Positions 17,195 through 26,311 of a stretch of DNA of 64,000 nt are shown one piece after another; the first letter of the stretch is position 1; each line of letters opens with the position of its first letter. The notes beneath the pieces are model-generated. The model searched no databases. It saw only the letters and a list, made by a program, of their open reading frames with translations, and was not told the DNA's origin. The DNA comes from Candidatus Poribacteria bacterium (GTDB lineage: Bacteria; Poribacteria; WGA-4E; WGA-3G), in contig VXMD01000026.1 of NCBI GenBank assembly GCA_009841255.1, positions 27,777-91,776 of the forward strand. The letters are read 5' to 3'. Made by a program: the position numbers and the translations under genes.

Positions 17195-18337
17195 ATGAAA
17201 ACTACCCATAATATTCTTTTTCAAGATGCACGAGATTTGAAAGAAATCCCTTCCCAAAGCGTTGATCTCGTCGTTACCTCTCCGCCGTACCCCATGATTG
17301 ATATGTGGGATGAGATGTTTAGTCATCAGAATCCAGAGATTCAGAAGGCATTGGCATGCGGCGATGGGAAACAAGCTTTTGCGTTGATGCACGAGATTCT
17401 CGATGCTGTCTGGAGTGAAGTCTTTAGGGTTTTAAAGGACGGTAGATTTGCGTGTATTAATATCGGAGATGCGACAAGGACCGTAAAAAATGATTTCGGT
17501 TTGTATCCTAACCACGCCAGAGTCTTGAATTACCTCTTAGATATCGGATTTTCTGCACTTCCCGATATCCTTTGGCGAAAACAAGCCAACACTCCTAACA
17601 AATTTATGGGATCGGGCATGCTGCCTGCGGGTGCTTATGTAACGCTGGAACACGAATACATTCTGATAGTAAGAAAAGGCTCCAAAAGGGAATTTAAAAC
17701 GGAAAGGGAAAAAGAAAATCGACGTGAGAGTGCTCTGTTTTGGGAAGAACGAAATATTTGGTATTCGGATGTTTGGACGGATATTAAGGGAACGGAACAG
17801 AAGCTCCCGAATACGATGTCGCGATTGAGAAGCGCAGCGTTTCCTTATGAGTTGGCGTATCGACTCATCAATATGTATTCTGTGAAAGGTGATGTGATAC
17901 TCGATCCGTTTCTGGGGACAGGAACCACAACTGCGGCTGCCATGACATCGGGACGCAACAGTATCGGTGTTGAGATTGATGAGAGTTTTCAACAGGTTAT
18001 TTGTCCGATTACGGACCATATTGTCGACTTTTCAAATGATTATTTGCACAACAGATTACAAAAACACTGTGCGTTTGTCGAAGACCGGATTCAAAACTCA
18101 GGAGCGTTAAAGTATACAAACAAGCATTACGGTTGTCCGGTGGTGACAAGCCAAGAACAGTTTATTTTCCTGAACAGTTTAAAAGAGGCCTACACGCGCC
18201 GAGATAACATCTTTGAAGTCGTGTATTCAACCAAACCCCAAACTTGGAACTTTAATCAACCCCCAGAAACCTTAGTTCAGAATAAGGAGAAGTCCCAAAC
18301 AAAACCTGTTCAACTCAGTATGTTGAATGCCCAGTAA
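17195..18337 (+). CDS. Type II DNA methyltransferase, probably N4-cytosine (MjaI-type RM system)
   Basis: A 380-residue methyltransferase with catalytic motif TSPPYP (residues 28-33) at the N terminus and the AdoMet-binding motif DPFLGTGT (237-244) near the middle, the beta-class order. The SPPY form points to N4-cytosine methylation. A restriction endonuclease gene of the MjaI family follows immediately, and MjaI-type systems recognise CTAG, so the target is probably CTAG (inferred). No clear ribosome binding site precedes the ATG at 17195. The gene and its neighbours to 19728 are AT-rich relative to the surroundings, in line with recent acquisition. Confidence 0.88.
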   Translation: MKTTHNILFQDARDLKEIPSQSVDLVVTSPPYPMIDMWDEMFSHQNPEIQKALACGDGKQAFALMHEILDAVWSEVFRVLKDGRFACINIGDATRTVKNDFGLYPNHARVLNYLLDIGFSALPDILWRKQANTPNKFMGSGMLPAGAYVTLEHEYILIVRKGSKREFKTEREKENRRESALFWEERNIWYSDVWTDIKGTEQKLPNTMSRLRSAAFPYELAYRLINMYSVKGDVILDPFLGTGTTTAAAMTSGRNSIGVEIDESFQQVICPITDHIVDFSNDYLHNRLQKHCAFVEDRIQNSGALKYTNKHYGCPVVTSQEQFIFLNSLKEAYTRRDNIFEVVYSTKPQTWNFNQPPETLVQNKEKSQTKPVQLSMLNAQ

Positions 18338-18362
18338 CTTCATGTTGGACCAAGGGATCCGT

Positions 18363-18944
18363 ATGCGAATTAAATTAAAGAATGCTGAGATTCAAGAGTA
18401 TGTGAACGCTCCTGCTAGCGAATTTCCAAAGTACACGACCCAATTAATGAATGTCGCAAATCAGAATTCTCAAGCGACACGACCGAGGCACGTTGGACAA
18501 TTGAGCGAACTGATTCAAGAATTTCCGGAACAGACTTTTGAAGAATGGGTTATATGGTATCAAGAACACTATCCCGATGCGATTGATGAGGCAACAGATA
18601 GAATAATCTCAATGATAGAAAACTTCAAAGAGGCTGTGCAAAAAATTGACCGAACTTTGGTTAAATCGTGGGTAGAGGATCTTGTTCTCGTCAAAACGTT
18701 TGCTGGACTTAAATTTCAGGAGGTAATCTTGAAAAAGTTGGCAGAAATAAAGGGATGTGACTACCGTTTAGCAGAACCGCATGAAGAATCACAAGGTATA
18801 GATGGGTTCGTAGGCGAAGAAGCATATTCCATCAAGCCCAGTACCTATGATGCAATGCCGACTTTAGCGGAGTCCATAGAGGTAAAGATGGTTTTTTATG
18901 AAAAGACGGCAGATGGCGTAGTGTTTGAAATACCAGAAGAATAG
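18363..18944 (+). CDS. MjaI-family type II restriction endonuclease
   Basis: A 193-residue protein with the MjaI-family signature region SEFPKYTTQLMNVANQN, then ATRPRHVGQLSELIQEF and EEWVIWYQEHYPDAIDEAT. A PD-(D/E)XK-like core is likely at D147 to K158 (GIDGFVGEEAYSIKPSTY). Family members cut CTAG. An ATG at 18327 overlapping the methyltransferase stop is also in frame, but AAGGG lies 6 nt before the ATG at 18363 and the family starts close to that point. Methylase-first gene order with tight spacing is typical for safe establishment of such a system. Confidence 0.8.
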   Translation: MRIKLKNAEIQEYVNAPASEFPKYTTQLMNVANQNSQATRPRHVGQLSELIQEFPEQTFEEWVIWYQEHYPDAIDEATDRIISMIENFKEAVQKIDRTLVKSWVEDLVLVKTFAGLKFQEVILKKLAEIKGCDYRLAEPHEESQGIDGFVGEEAYSIKPSTYDAMPTLAESIEVKMVFYEKTADGVVFEIPEE

Positions 18945-18984
18945 GGAATGGTGAAAGTATACAACTATTTCAAAAGTAATAATT

Positions 18985-19728
18985 ATGACTGACAACAAAT
19001 TTAAGGAGAGACTAAAATCACGGATTGCCACATTTGCTGATGAAAAAAGAAAATTGTGGTTTGAAAATTATATTAAGCACGATACTAAATTTCGTGGCGT
19101 AGAAATATCTACAGTCACAACTGAATTAAAAGGTTGGTATAGGTGCGAAAACATTACCAAGCTCCGGCTTGATGAGCAGTTAAACTTGGCACTTTCATTT
19201 TTTGAAGAGGAGTATGCTGAAGATAAACTTGCAGGCATTTTATTCTTGCAACTTTATCTCTATGACAAATTTGATTATAGGGTGTTGCTTTCCCAGTTTG
19301 AGTCAATTTTTGAGAACGGGTATATATACGATTGGAGTGTGTGTGATTGGTTTTGTATCAGAGTGTTGCGACAGCTGATCAGAGCCAATGGTAGAGAGTG
19401 TGCTGAAGCAATATCTAAATGGCATACAGCCCAAAACGTATGGCAAGCCAGATGCTCTGTTGTCGCATTTTCCAATCTAACAAAAGACGCTGAGTACACA
19501 CCACTCTTATTGAAATCAAATGCGAAATTGATTAAGAGAGAAGAGCGTTTTGCCAAAACTGCGGTGGGATGGATACTGCGGGAATTGTCAAAGATAGATA
19601 AACAGATAGTGGTGGATTTTATTGCGGAAAATCGTCAGTATTTTTCGAGAGAAAGTCATGAAAATGCGATAAAGTATTTTGATAAAGATGAAAAGAAAAA
19701 AATGAGAAAAAAATTAAAGCAAAATTAA
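18985..19728 (+). CDS. AlkD-like DNA alkylation repair protein (HEAT-repeat DNA glycosylase)
   Basis: A 247-residue all-helical protein. The residues that line the active cleft of Bacillus cereus AlkD (W109, D113, R148, W187) have counterparts here with almost identical spacing: W117, D121, R156 and W196. Other family marks are KFRGVE near 36 and AVGWILREL near 192. AlkD removes bulky or cationic alkyl purines such as 3- and 7-alkyl adducts without base flipping. No good ribosome binding site is visible upstream. It shares the AT-rich composition of the restriction-modification genes and may have arrived with them. Confidence 0.85.
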   Translation: MTDNKFKERLKSRIATFADEKRKLWFENYIKHDTKFRGVEISTVTTELKGWYRCENITKLRLDEQLNLALSFFEEEYAEDKLAGILFLQLYLYDKFDYRVLLSQFESIFENGYIYDWSVCDWFCIRVLRQLIRANGRECAEAISKWHTAQNVWQARCSVVAFSNLTKDAEYTPLLLKSNAKLIKREERFAKTAVGWILRELSKIDKQIVVDFIAENRQYFSRESHENAIKYFDKDEKKKMRKKLKQN

Positions 19729-19851
19729 ATCTATCACGTAAATTGGGGGTTGGATTTCGCTATCTCTATCTATGTGAGTGAATCATCGAAAACAGAACGT
19801 TCGGTGGAAACTCAATAAAACCAACCTTTCATCGCTCAACCCAACCTACGC

Positions 19852-21657
19852 CTATTTTTTTCGTTCCTGCTCCTTATACTGCAACTGATACAACCGATAA
19901 TAGATGCCCTCCTGTTGCAATAATTCATTGTGGGTGCCGGTCTCTCGGATTTCGCCGCGGTGCATCACGATAATCTTATCCGCATTTTGGATCGTCGAGA
20001 GTCGGTGCGCGATGACGACGGAGGTGCGGTCTGCCATTAAACGCCTAAGCGCATCTTCAATCAGAATTTCGGTTTCGGTGTCAACGCTTGAGGTCGCTTC
20101 GTCGAGAATAAGGATACTCGGATCGGAGGCTAACGCACGCGCAAAGGCGACCAACTGTTTCTGTCCAACGGATAACCCGCCGCCGTCCTCTTTAATCTCT
20201 GTGCTGTAGACCTGCGGCATTTTCTGAACGAACCGATCTAAGTGTACATCTTCCGCGGCACGTTTCACCTGCTCCGGCGAGATTGACGGATTCCCCAGAC
20301 TGATATTCCGTTCGATGGAGTCGGAAAAGAGAAAGATATTCTGTTGCACAATACTGACCGCCTCCCGTAATTCCTTGACGTTCATCTCTCGGATATCTAC
20401 ACCGTCAATTAGGATCTGTCCCTTGTTAATCTCGTAGAATCGGCAGAGCAGATTGATGATAGAGGTTTTTCCCGCACCCGTATGCCCGACGAGTGCGACC
20501 TTCTCGCCCGGTTTCACCTTAAATGAGACATCCCGTAAAACGTAATCATCGTCGTTATAGGCGAACCAGACGTTTCGGAATTCAATCTCACCCTTCAAAG
20601 TACCAGTGCCGCTTTTAGGGGCGGCAGAGACGATAGAGGGTTGTGTATCCAGCAGATGGAAGATGCGCTCGGAGGATGCCATTGCGTTCTGGAAGATGGT
20701 ATATTTTTCGCTGAGTTCTCGGATGGGCCAAAAGAAACGTTCGGCGTAACGGATAAACGCTAACAGCACGCCGAAACTCAGTGCCTCTTGCACGACCTGT
20801 CCACCACCGTACCAGATAATCACGGCTATCGCAAGAGAAGCAGTTACTTCAATCAGTGGGTGGAAAATTGAGAAATAGAAGATACTTCGCAGGTTCGCAG
20901 CGAGGTATCTCCGGTTGCGCTCGTTAAAACGGAGATGACTCCGCCGCTCTTGTGCGAAAAGTTGCATCGTCGTCATACCGACGATGTTCTCTTGCAAAAA
21001 GGCGTTGATTCGTGCGAGTTGCTTACGTTGTTCCCGAAACGCACGGCGCGAATAGATCTGGTAGACGAGCGTTGCCCCGAAGATGATTGGAATCACGGTG
21101 AATGTCACGAGTGCGAGTTTCCAGTTATAGAGGAGCATTGCTGCCATGATCCCCAAAATCTGGAGTAGATTCGCGAAGACGGTAATCACACCGGAAGCAA
21201 AGAGTTCATTGAGGACCTGAACATCTCCCATAACGCGGGTCATCAGTCTGCCAACCGGATTTTTATCAAAAAATTGGACGTCCAAGCGTTGCAAATGTGA
21301 AAAGAGCGTTTGTCGCAGATCGTGCATCACGTGTTGTCCGATCATCTGCATGCGGTATTCTTCAAAGTAACTGAATACGAATTCGCCAATCAATGCCAGG
21401 ACGAAAAAAATCGCGATTGTACTTAATCCGTCCAATACGCCCGGGGTAATGTGCTCGTCAATACCACGCTGCAATAGGTAGGGTCCAGCTAAGCGTGCAA
21501 GTGTATTCCCGACCATGAGGAATCCGATGATGAGCAGTTGAAATTTGTAGGGTTTGAGATACGCCAAGAGACGCTTCATCAGCACCCGGTCATAGACTTT
21601 CCCGAGGTCTTGCTCTTCATCGCTATATTCGTATAATTCGCCTCCCATGCCGAACAT
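19852..21657 (-). CDS. ABC exporter half-transporter, canonical-site subunit
   Basis: A 601-residue type IV ABC exporter half with six membrane segments in residues 30-330 and an ATPase domain with Walker A GHTGAGKT (about 391), C-loop LSVGQKQ (about 494) and Walker B ILILDEAT (about 516) with the catalytic glutamate present. The D-loop SSVDTE and switch histidine AHRLST are also seen. It follows the second half-transporter at 22128-23891 on the same strand. The two halves differ in their Walker B end, as in heterodimeric MdlA/MdlB or TM287/288-type exporters that move lipids or drugs. Confidence 0.88.
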   Translation of the reverse strand: MFGMGGELYEYSDEEQDLGKVYDRVLMKRLLAYLKPYKFQLLIIGFLMVGNTLARLAGPYLLQRGIDEHITPGVLDGLSTIAIFFVLALIGEFVFSYFEEYRMQMIGQHVMHDLRQTLFSHLQRLDVQFFDKNPVGRLMTRVMGDVQVLNELFASGVITVFANLLQILGIMAAMLLYNWKLALVTFTVIPIIFGATLVYQIYSRRAFREQRKQLARINAFLQENIVGMTTMQLFAQERRSHLRFNERNRRYLAANLRSIFYFSIFHPLIEVTASLAIAVIIWYGGGQVVQEALSFGVLLAFIRYAERFFWPIRELSEKYTIFQNAMASSERIFHLLDTQPSIVSAAPKSGTGTLKGEIEFRNVWFAYNDDDYVLRDVSFKVKPGEKVALVGHTGAGKTSIINLLCRFYEINKGQILIDGVDIREMNVKELREAVSIVQQNIFLFSDSIERNISLGNPSISPEQVKRAAEDVHLDRFVQKMPQVYSTEIKEDGGGLSVGQKQLVAFARALASDPSILILDEATSSVDTETEILIEDALRRLMADRTSVVIAHRLSTIQNADKIIVMHRGEIRETGTHNELLQQEGIYYRLYQLQYKEQERKK

Positions 21658-21669
21658 AGGTGGATTCCT

Positions 21670-21715
21670 CCTTTGTCAGTTAAAGGTAAAATTATAGTTA
21701 TCAGTTACAAGAGGT
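21670..21715. repeat. Family 2 repeat, half copy
   Basis: GTCAGTTAAAGG and TTATCAGTTACAAG match the heptad-like AGTTNTC termini of the family seen complete at 47247-47370. It lies just upstream of the ABC gene start. Confidence 0.4.
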
Positions 21716-21735
21716 TTTCGTTAAATCCAAAGCCC

Positions 21736-21875
21736 GTAGCCTGCAACAATACGCAGAAATACGCAGAAACGCCCAAGCAATACGCAGAAATACCCAAGCA
21801 AAAACACGCAGGTGGGTCTACGGAGAAGCACGTATTTACAAAACCCACCTAACCGAACCGCAAGGTTTTCTAATG
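21736..21875 (+). repeat. Family 1 leader repeat, copy 1 (plus orientation)
   Basis: It begins GTAGCCTGCAACAATACGCAG, carries short CGCAGAAA and CCCAAGCAA tandem units, a perfect AGGTGGGT/ACCCACCT stem and the end ACCGAACCGCAAGG. No start codon of a gene follows at the usual spacing. Confidence 0.8.
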
Positions 21876-21984
21876 ATTCGCAAGGCGAGAAATAAAGTTG
21901 TCTGTGGATTCAACGGTTTCTCTCATATCCGCTCTCCGCTACGCTTACGAGCTACAGGTTGGGTATTATTTTAATTTCCTAACA

Positions 21985-22135
21985 GTAGCCTGCAACAATA
22001 CGCAGAAACGCCCAAGCAAAAACCCCAAGCAAAAACACGCAGGCGGGTCTACGGAAAAAGACTTTATCTCTCAAATCCACCTGACCGAACCGCAAGGTAT
22101 AATTAAAAATCGAATCGCACGGTAAAATTAAAATT
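21985..22135 (+). repeat. Family 1 leader repeat, copy 2, plus an extra 3' end over a stop codon
   Basis: The same 5' module and the end CCGCAAGGTATAATTAAAAA at about 22110. It is followed by a second degenerate end (CGCACGGTAAAATTAAAA) whose TTA at 22128-22130 is, on the minus strand, the TAA stop of the ABC gene. Confidence 0.75.
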
Positions 22136-23891
22136 CTTCGAGTTCCTCTTGCAAGAGTTGTGTTTCGTAGATGCCGGCGTAAATCCCGTTGTGTTCAAGC
22201 AGTTGTTCGTGTGTACCTGTTTCAACGATGCTACCGTCATTGAGGACGATAATGTGGTCGGCATTTTTGACCGTAGAGATCCGATGCGAAATGAGGATCG
22301 TCGTGCGATCCTTCATGATCTCGTCGAGTCGGTTGAGAATCGTATCCTCGGTTTGGGTATCCACGTTTGCGAAGGCGTCGTCAAGGATAAGGATTTTGGG
22401 TTTAATGATAATTGCGCGTGCGAGTGCGCTCCGTTGGCGTTGCCCCCCGGAAATCGTTATGCCACGTTCACCGAGGAAGGTTTCCAATCCGTCAGGGAAT
22501 TCTTCAATTTGTGCAAGGAGATCTGCGGAGTGTGCGGCTTCTTTTACCTCTTCATCGTCCGCTACTTCGAGGCCGTAGGTGATATTGTTTCGCAAATAGT
22601 CTGAGAAGAGAAACGGTTCCTGCTCCACAAATCCGATATTGGAGCGGAGAACGTTTAGCGGTATATCCTGAATGTCCACGCCGTCGATAAAGATGGTGCC
22701 ACGTTCTGATTGACGGATACGAGGAATGAGGTTGACAAGGGTTGATTTTCCAGACCCCGTCCCACCGACAATCGCGAGCGTCATACCACGCGCAATTTTG
22801 AGGTTGATGTCTTTGAGTACAGGCGTTCCGTCTGGGTAATCGAAATTTAGGTTTCTAAACTCAATTTCGCCTTCAATGTTTTTGATACTCCATTTCACCT
22901 GTTCGCTGTCGAAAATTGCTGGTTTCTCATTGAGAACTGCGTTCATCCGATCCATAGACGCTGCCCCGCGTTCAAAGGTGTTGACAATGAAACCGAGGGT
23001 AATCATCGGACGGACGAGCATCATGAGATAGGCACTGAACGCCACAAAATCGCCGAGTGTAATCTTCCCTTCAATGACATGGAGACCGCCCATCCAGAGG
23101 AGCACCACACCCCCGATACCCGGTAGGAAGCGGAAGAGCGGAAAGAAGAACGTCATCAATCGGATTTGCCGGTGGTTCCGTTCAACAAACTCGTGATTCA
23201 GTTCTTGGAAATGCTCGACCTCACTTGCCTCAAGCGTATATGCTTTCACGACCCGCACACCCGACAAATTCTCTTGTACCTTGGTATTCAGTGTTGAGAA
23301 CGCCTCTTGGATACTCTCATAATGGGCGTGTAACCGCTTTCCGAGAGAACGAATCAAAACTGCGAGGATCGGATAAGGCAGCAACGCAACAACCGTTAGG
23401 CTTGCGTCAATCTGAAGCATAATGGTAAGCGCGAACCCGAAAAACACTGTTGCATCAGCAGTGTACATGATCGCACTGCTCAGTACCATTCGGATGGCGT
23501 TTAGGTCGCTGGTGGCGCGTGTCATCAGATCGCCGGTGCGGACGTTATCGTAATAGGAAGCGGAGAGTTTTTGGAGATGGAGAAAGAAGTCGGCACGGAG
23601 GTGAAACTCCATCTGTCTGGCGACCCCTTGGATGATGCGCCGTTGGGCGAAACGGAGGATACCGGCAAAGAGCGCGACGCCGAAGACAAGAAGCCCGAAA
23701 AAAAGGACTCGACCCGTGGATACTGTAAAGTCTGGGTCCCTAATGGCGCGTTCTAACTCGTCAAAAACCCTTTGCAGGATCTTTGGACTGATCAGCAGGA
23801 TCCCATTCGTTAGAATCACGAGGACGAAGCTGATTGAAATGGCGTATCGATACCGAATGATGTACTTCTTGAGACCGAGCAGACTACGAAT
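22128..23891 (-). CDS. ABC exporter half-transporter, degenerate-site subunit
   Basis: An ABC exporter half of about 587 residues with six membrane segments followed by an ATPase domain: Walker A GGTGSGKST, C-loop ISGGQRQR and Walker B ILILDDAF, where the catalytic glutamate is replaced by aspartate. That replacement marks the non-hydrolysing site of heterodimeric exporters such as MdlA/TM287. With the canonical subunit downstream it should form one transporter. The start is unclear: the frame opens at a TTG at 23990 without a ribosome binding site, whereas AAGGAG lies 7 nt before an in-frame ATT at 23889-23891, exactly where homologues begin. I place the start there tentatively. The stop codon lies inside a family 1 repeat end. 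Confidence 0.85.
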   Translation of the reverse strand: MRSLLGLKKYIIRYRYAISISFVLVILTNGILLISPKILQRVFDELERAIRDPDFTVSTGRVLFFGLLVFGVALFAGILRFAQRRIIQGVARQMEFHLRADFFLHLQKLSASYYDNVRTGDLMTRATSDLNAIRMVLSSAIMYTADATVFFGFALTIMLQIDASLTVVALLPYPILAVLIRSLGKRLHAHYESIQEAFSTLNTKVQENLSGVRVVKAYTLEASEVEHFQELNHEFVERNHRQIRLMTFFFPLFRFLPGIGGVVLLWMGGLHVIEGKITLGDFVAFSAYLMMLVRPMITLGFIVNTFERGAASMDRMNAVLNEKPAIFDSEQVKWSIKNIEGEIEFRNLNFDYPDGTPVLKDINLKIARGMTLAIVGGTGSGKSTLVNLIPRIRQSERGTIFIDGVDIQDIPLNVLRSNIGFVEQEPFLFSDYLRNNITYGLEVADDEEVKEAAHSADLLAQIEEFPDGLETFLGERGITISGGQRQRSALARAIIIKPKILILDDAFANVDTQTEDTILNRLDEIMKDRTTILISHRISTVKNADHIIVLNDGSIVETGTHEQLLEHNGIYAGIYETQLLQEELEEF

Positions 23892-24167
23892 GGTGAGACT
23901 CCTTTCCGGCGAATGCGTTTTGCCGTATGGTGTTGTGTTAAGAGAGTATTTTATATTTTGACGTGAATTTCGGCTATCTGTATTAATCAAGTTTCCGATA
24001 ATGCGAAGAGGTCTCTTCCTGTAGGAGCTAGCTGTGCTCGCGACTTCTCAAAAACGCGTAAAGGTGCATCCAAGAATGTGTATCAGTAAATCATCATCTG
24101 TTCAAAACGTAGTAAAATCTACCTATGTAACCGTTATGATGCACAAAACTATCATCGAGGAGTCGAT

Positions 24168-26228
24168 ATGCAACAAAATCGAAGACCCGCACCATTCAAT
24201 GTTGTACCAGGGGACCCCGAAGGCACTACATGGGCACTACCTGATGGCGCAATCGCCCGATTCGGGAAAGGGATTGTATTGTCTGGCGGTGGATCGAAAC
24301 TGGCACTCCCTCCCGATGGTATGTATTTCGCTGTCCAAACCCGTATCGGGCTCTGGTGGTATGAGATGTCGTCAAAGTCGCCTATCGCCTTGTGGGAAAC
24401 TGAACGCGGATTGATTGCTGCGACCGATTTTTCACCGGACGGTGAATGGATCGCTATCGCCAATTGGGATGGGGTCCTTAAGATAATAGATGTGCAAAGT
24501 GGTGAGGGCATCGCGCAGATGAAGCGGACGGAAGCGCATAATGTTTATGAGCATATTGTCTTCTCCCCAGACTGCAAACAGATTGCTACCGCGAATCAAG
24601 ATGGCATCGTTGAGATATTGGATGTCCATCAAGGTATCTGCGTTGCACAGATGGATCCAGGGAACCGTGAAGTTATATCAAGTGATATTTACCGATTGGA
24701 ATTCTCTCCAAATGGACAGTACGTCGTTGCGACTGCAGATAATCTTGGTACAGAAGGCACACAAACTTACATCTGGTGTCCGGAGACAGGCGAGTTAATT
24801 TTCAAGTTTGCCGGTAGAAATTTTAGATTCTCTCAGGAGAATTGCCTATTGGCAGGAGTGACTGCTGACGAATCCATTGATGATACTGACTCTATTAATC
24901 ACTACATTTCAGTATGGAATGTAAGGACAGGTGAACGTATCTCCCACTTTAGCGTGAAAAGGCCTTGGATGGATATTACCTTTTCACCTGGCGGTGCGTT
25001 CCTCGCATCGAGTAGTAGAGATGAGAGTCTACGCGTGTGGGATGTCGCAAAAGGGGTCGAAAAAATCGCTTATACTGAGTTTCAAGCGTCTCGGATAACA
25101 TCATTCTATTCGGCAGAAGGCGAGTTGTTTGCGATTATGGATGGGGAGGACACGGTTGAAGTCTGGAATATGGACCGCTGTGAAAAAATAGAGGTTCCAG
25201 AACTACATCCGAGGAGTGTTGATGCCGCATGGTTCAGAGAATTCCCACAGGTGGCTCTCGCCGCCATACGTACCGATACTACGCCGAACAAAAAGACTCA
25301 AACTGGCAACATCCATACACTCTCAACAATTCGTGAATCTGCCTGTTTTCCAGATCCAGTTATGTTCTTACCGGATGGACAGACGCTCGCAACAAGAGGA
25401 TTTCGCAACGGAATTGTGTTATGGGATGTTGGGCGTAAGCAGGTTCGGGAAACACTACTAAGGGATACGCGTATCGCCTCTTTTACTGTTTTATCTTCTG
25501 GAAACATGCTGGCTGCCCATAGTCAAGACAATAACCTCAAAGTTTGGGATGCCGAGAAACCGAACGCACCGATTGCTGAATTCACTGAAACCGATCCGGT
25601 CCGATTGATATGGAATATAGCGTTTGCACCGACAGGTGATCGCCTTGCGGTGGGGAGCAGAGAAGGGACAATCTATCTATACGATTTCAAACGTCGGGAA
25701 AGGTTGAAACCACTCACAGGACATACAGATTTCATCTGGTCAGTGGTTTTCTCACCAGATAGCAAAAGATTGGTAAGTGGTTCAAGCGATGGAACCAATC
25801 GTCTGTGGGATGTTGGATCCGGTGAAGAAATTGCTACGTTGCCTTTGGATGAACCTCGCATACTAATGGAGATAGCATTTTCACCGTGTGGCAACTTGAT
25901 TGCTGGTGGACTCTCCGGCGAACTCCGTTTGTGGTGTGCCAAAACCCTGACAACACTTTTTGCAATACCGCAGTCACAGAGACAGGACCCGTATGCCTTA
26001 GCGTTTTCGCCGTGTGGTAAGTATCTTGCATCGGGCACTTGGTGGGAGAGAGGAATGGAGAAGATGGCAATTCGGTTATGGGATGTGGGAAGCGGTGAAA
26101 ATATCGCTACTCTCTGGGGACATCCGACAGATATTCAGTCCCTTGCCTTTTCACCGGACGGCACACTTCTCGCAAGTGGCAGTTTCGACTGTTCCATCCT
26201 TCTTTGGGATCTGAAAACGCTAAACTGA
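24168..26228 (+). CDS. Cytoplasmic WD40-repeat protein
   Basis: A 686-residue protein without signal peptide or membrane segment, made almost wholly of WD40-type blades. The clearest units are AFAPTGDRLAVGSREGTIYL, VFSPDSKRLVSGSSDGTNRL and AFSPDGTLLASGSFDCSILL, each ending in W-D or a variant. There are about a dozen blades, enough for two propellers. Such proteins act as interaction scaffolds; no enzymatic domain is attached, unlike the WD40 protein at 50866-53400. The ribosome binding site GAGGAG lies 5 nt before the ATG. It is a single gene with the gnd promoter downstream. Confidence 0.85.
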   Translation: MQQNRRPAPFNVVPGDPEGTTWALPDGAIARFGKGIVLSGGGSKLALPPDGMYFAVQTRIGLWWYEMSSKSPIALWETERGLIAATDFSPDGEWIAIANWDGVLKIIDVQSGEGIAQMKRTEAHNVYEHIVFSPDCKQIATANQDGIVEILDVHQGICVAQMDPGNREVISSDIYRLEFSPNGQYVVATADNLGTEGTQTYIWCPETGELIFKFAGRNFRFSQENCLLAGVTADESIDDTDSINHYISVWNVRTGERISHFSVKRPWMDITFSPGGAFLASSSRDESLRVWDVAKGVEKIAYTEFQASRITSFYSAEGELFAIMDGEDTVEVWNMDRCEKIEVPELHPRSVDAAWFREFPQVALAAIRTDTTPNKKTQTGNIHTLSTIRESACFPDPVMFLPDGQTLATRGFRNGIVLWDVGRKQVRETLLRDTRIASFTVLSSGNMLAAHSQDNNLKVWDAEKPNAPIAEFTETDPVRLIWNIAFAPTGDRLAVGSREGTIYLYDFKRRERLKPLTGHTDFIWSVVFSPDSKRLVSGSSDGTNRLWDVGSGEEIATLPLDEPRILMEIAFSPCGNLIAGGLSGELRLWCAKTLTTLFAIPQSQRQDPYALAFSPCGKYLASGTWWERGMEKMAIRLWDVGSGENIATLWGHPTDIQSLAFSPDGTLLASGSFDCSILLWDLKTLN

Positions 26229-26246
26229 ATGCCTCTGATTTTTCTG

Positions 26247-26275
26247 TTGACACCAGTACCCCTGTAATGTATGAT
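26247..26275 (+). promoter_or_regulatory. Sigma-70-type promoter for gnd
   Basis: TTGACA (26247-26252), a 17-bp spacer and TATGAT (26270-26275), about 37 nt upstream of the TTG start. Confidence 0.75.
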
Positions 26276-26311
26276 ATGCAAAACTAATTCTATCATAGGA
26301 GGAAAACAGAT

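Noticed and set aside
21898..22125. A 75-codon plus-strand frame between the two ABC genes
   Set aside because: It lies across repeat sequence, lacks a ribosome binding site and codes for low-complexity, repeat-derived residues.
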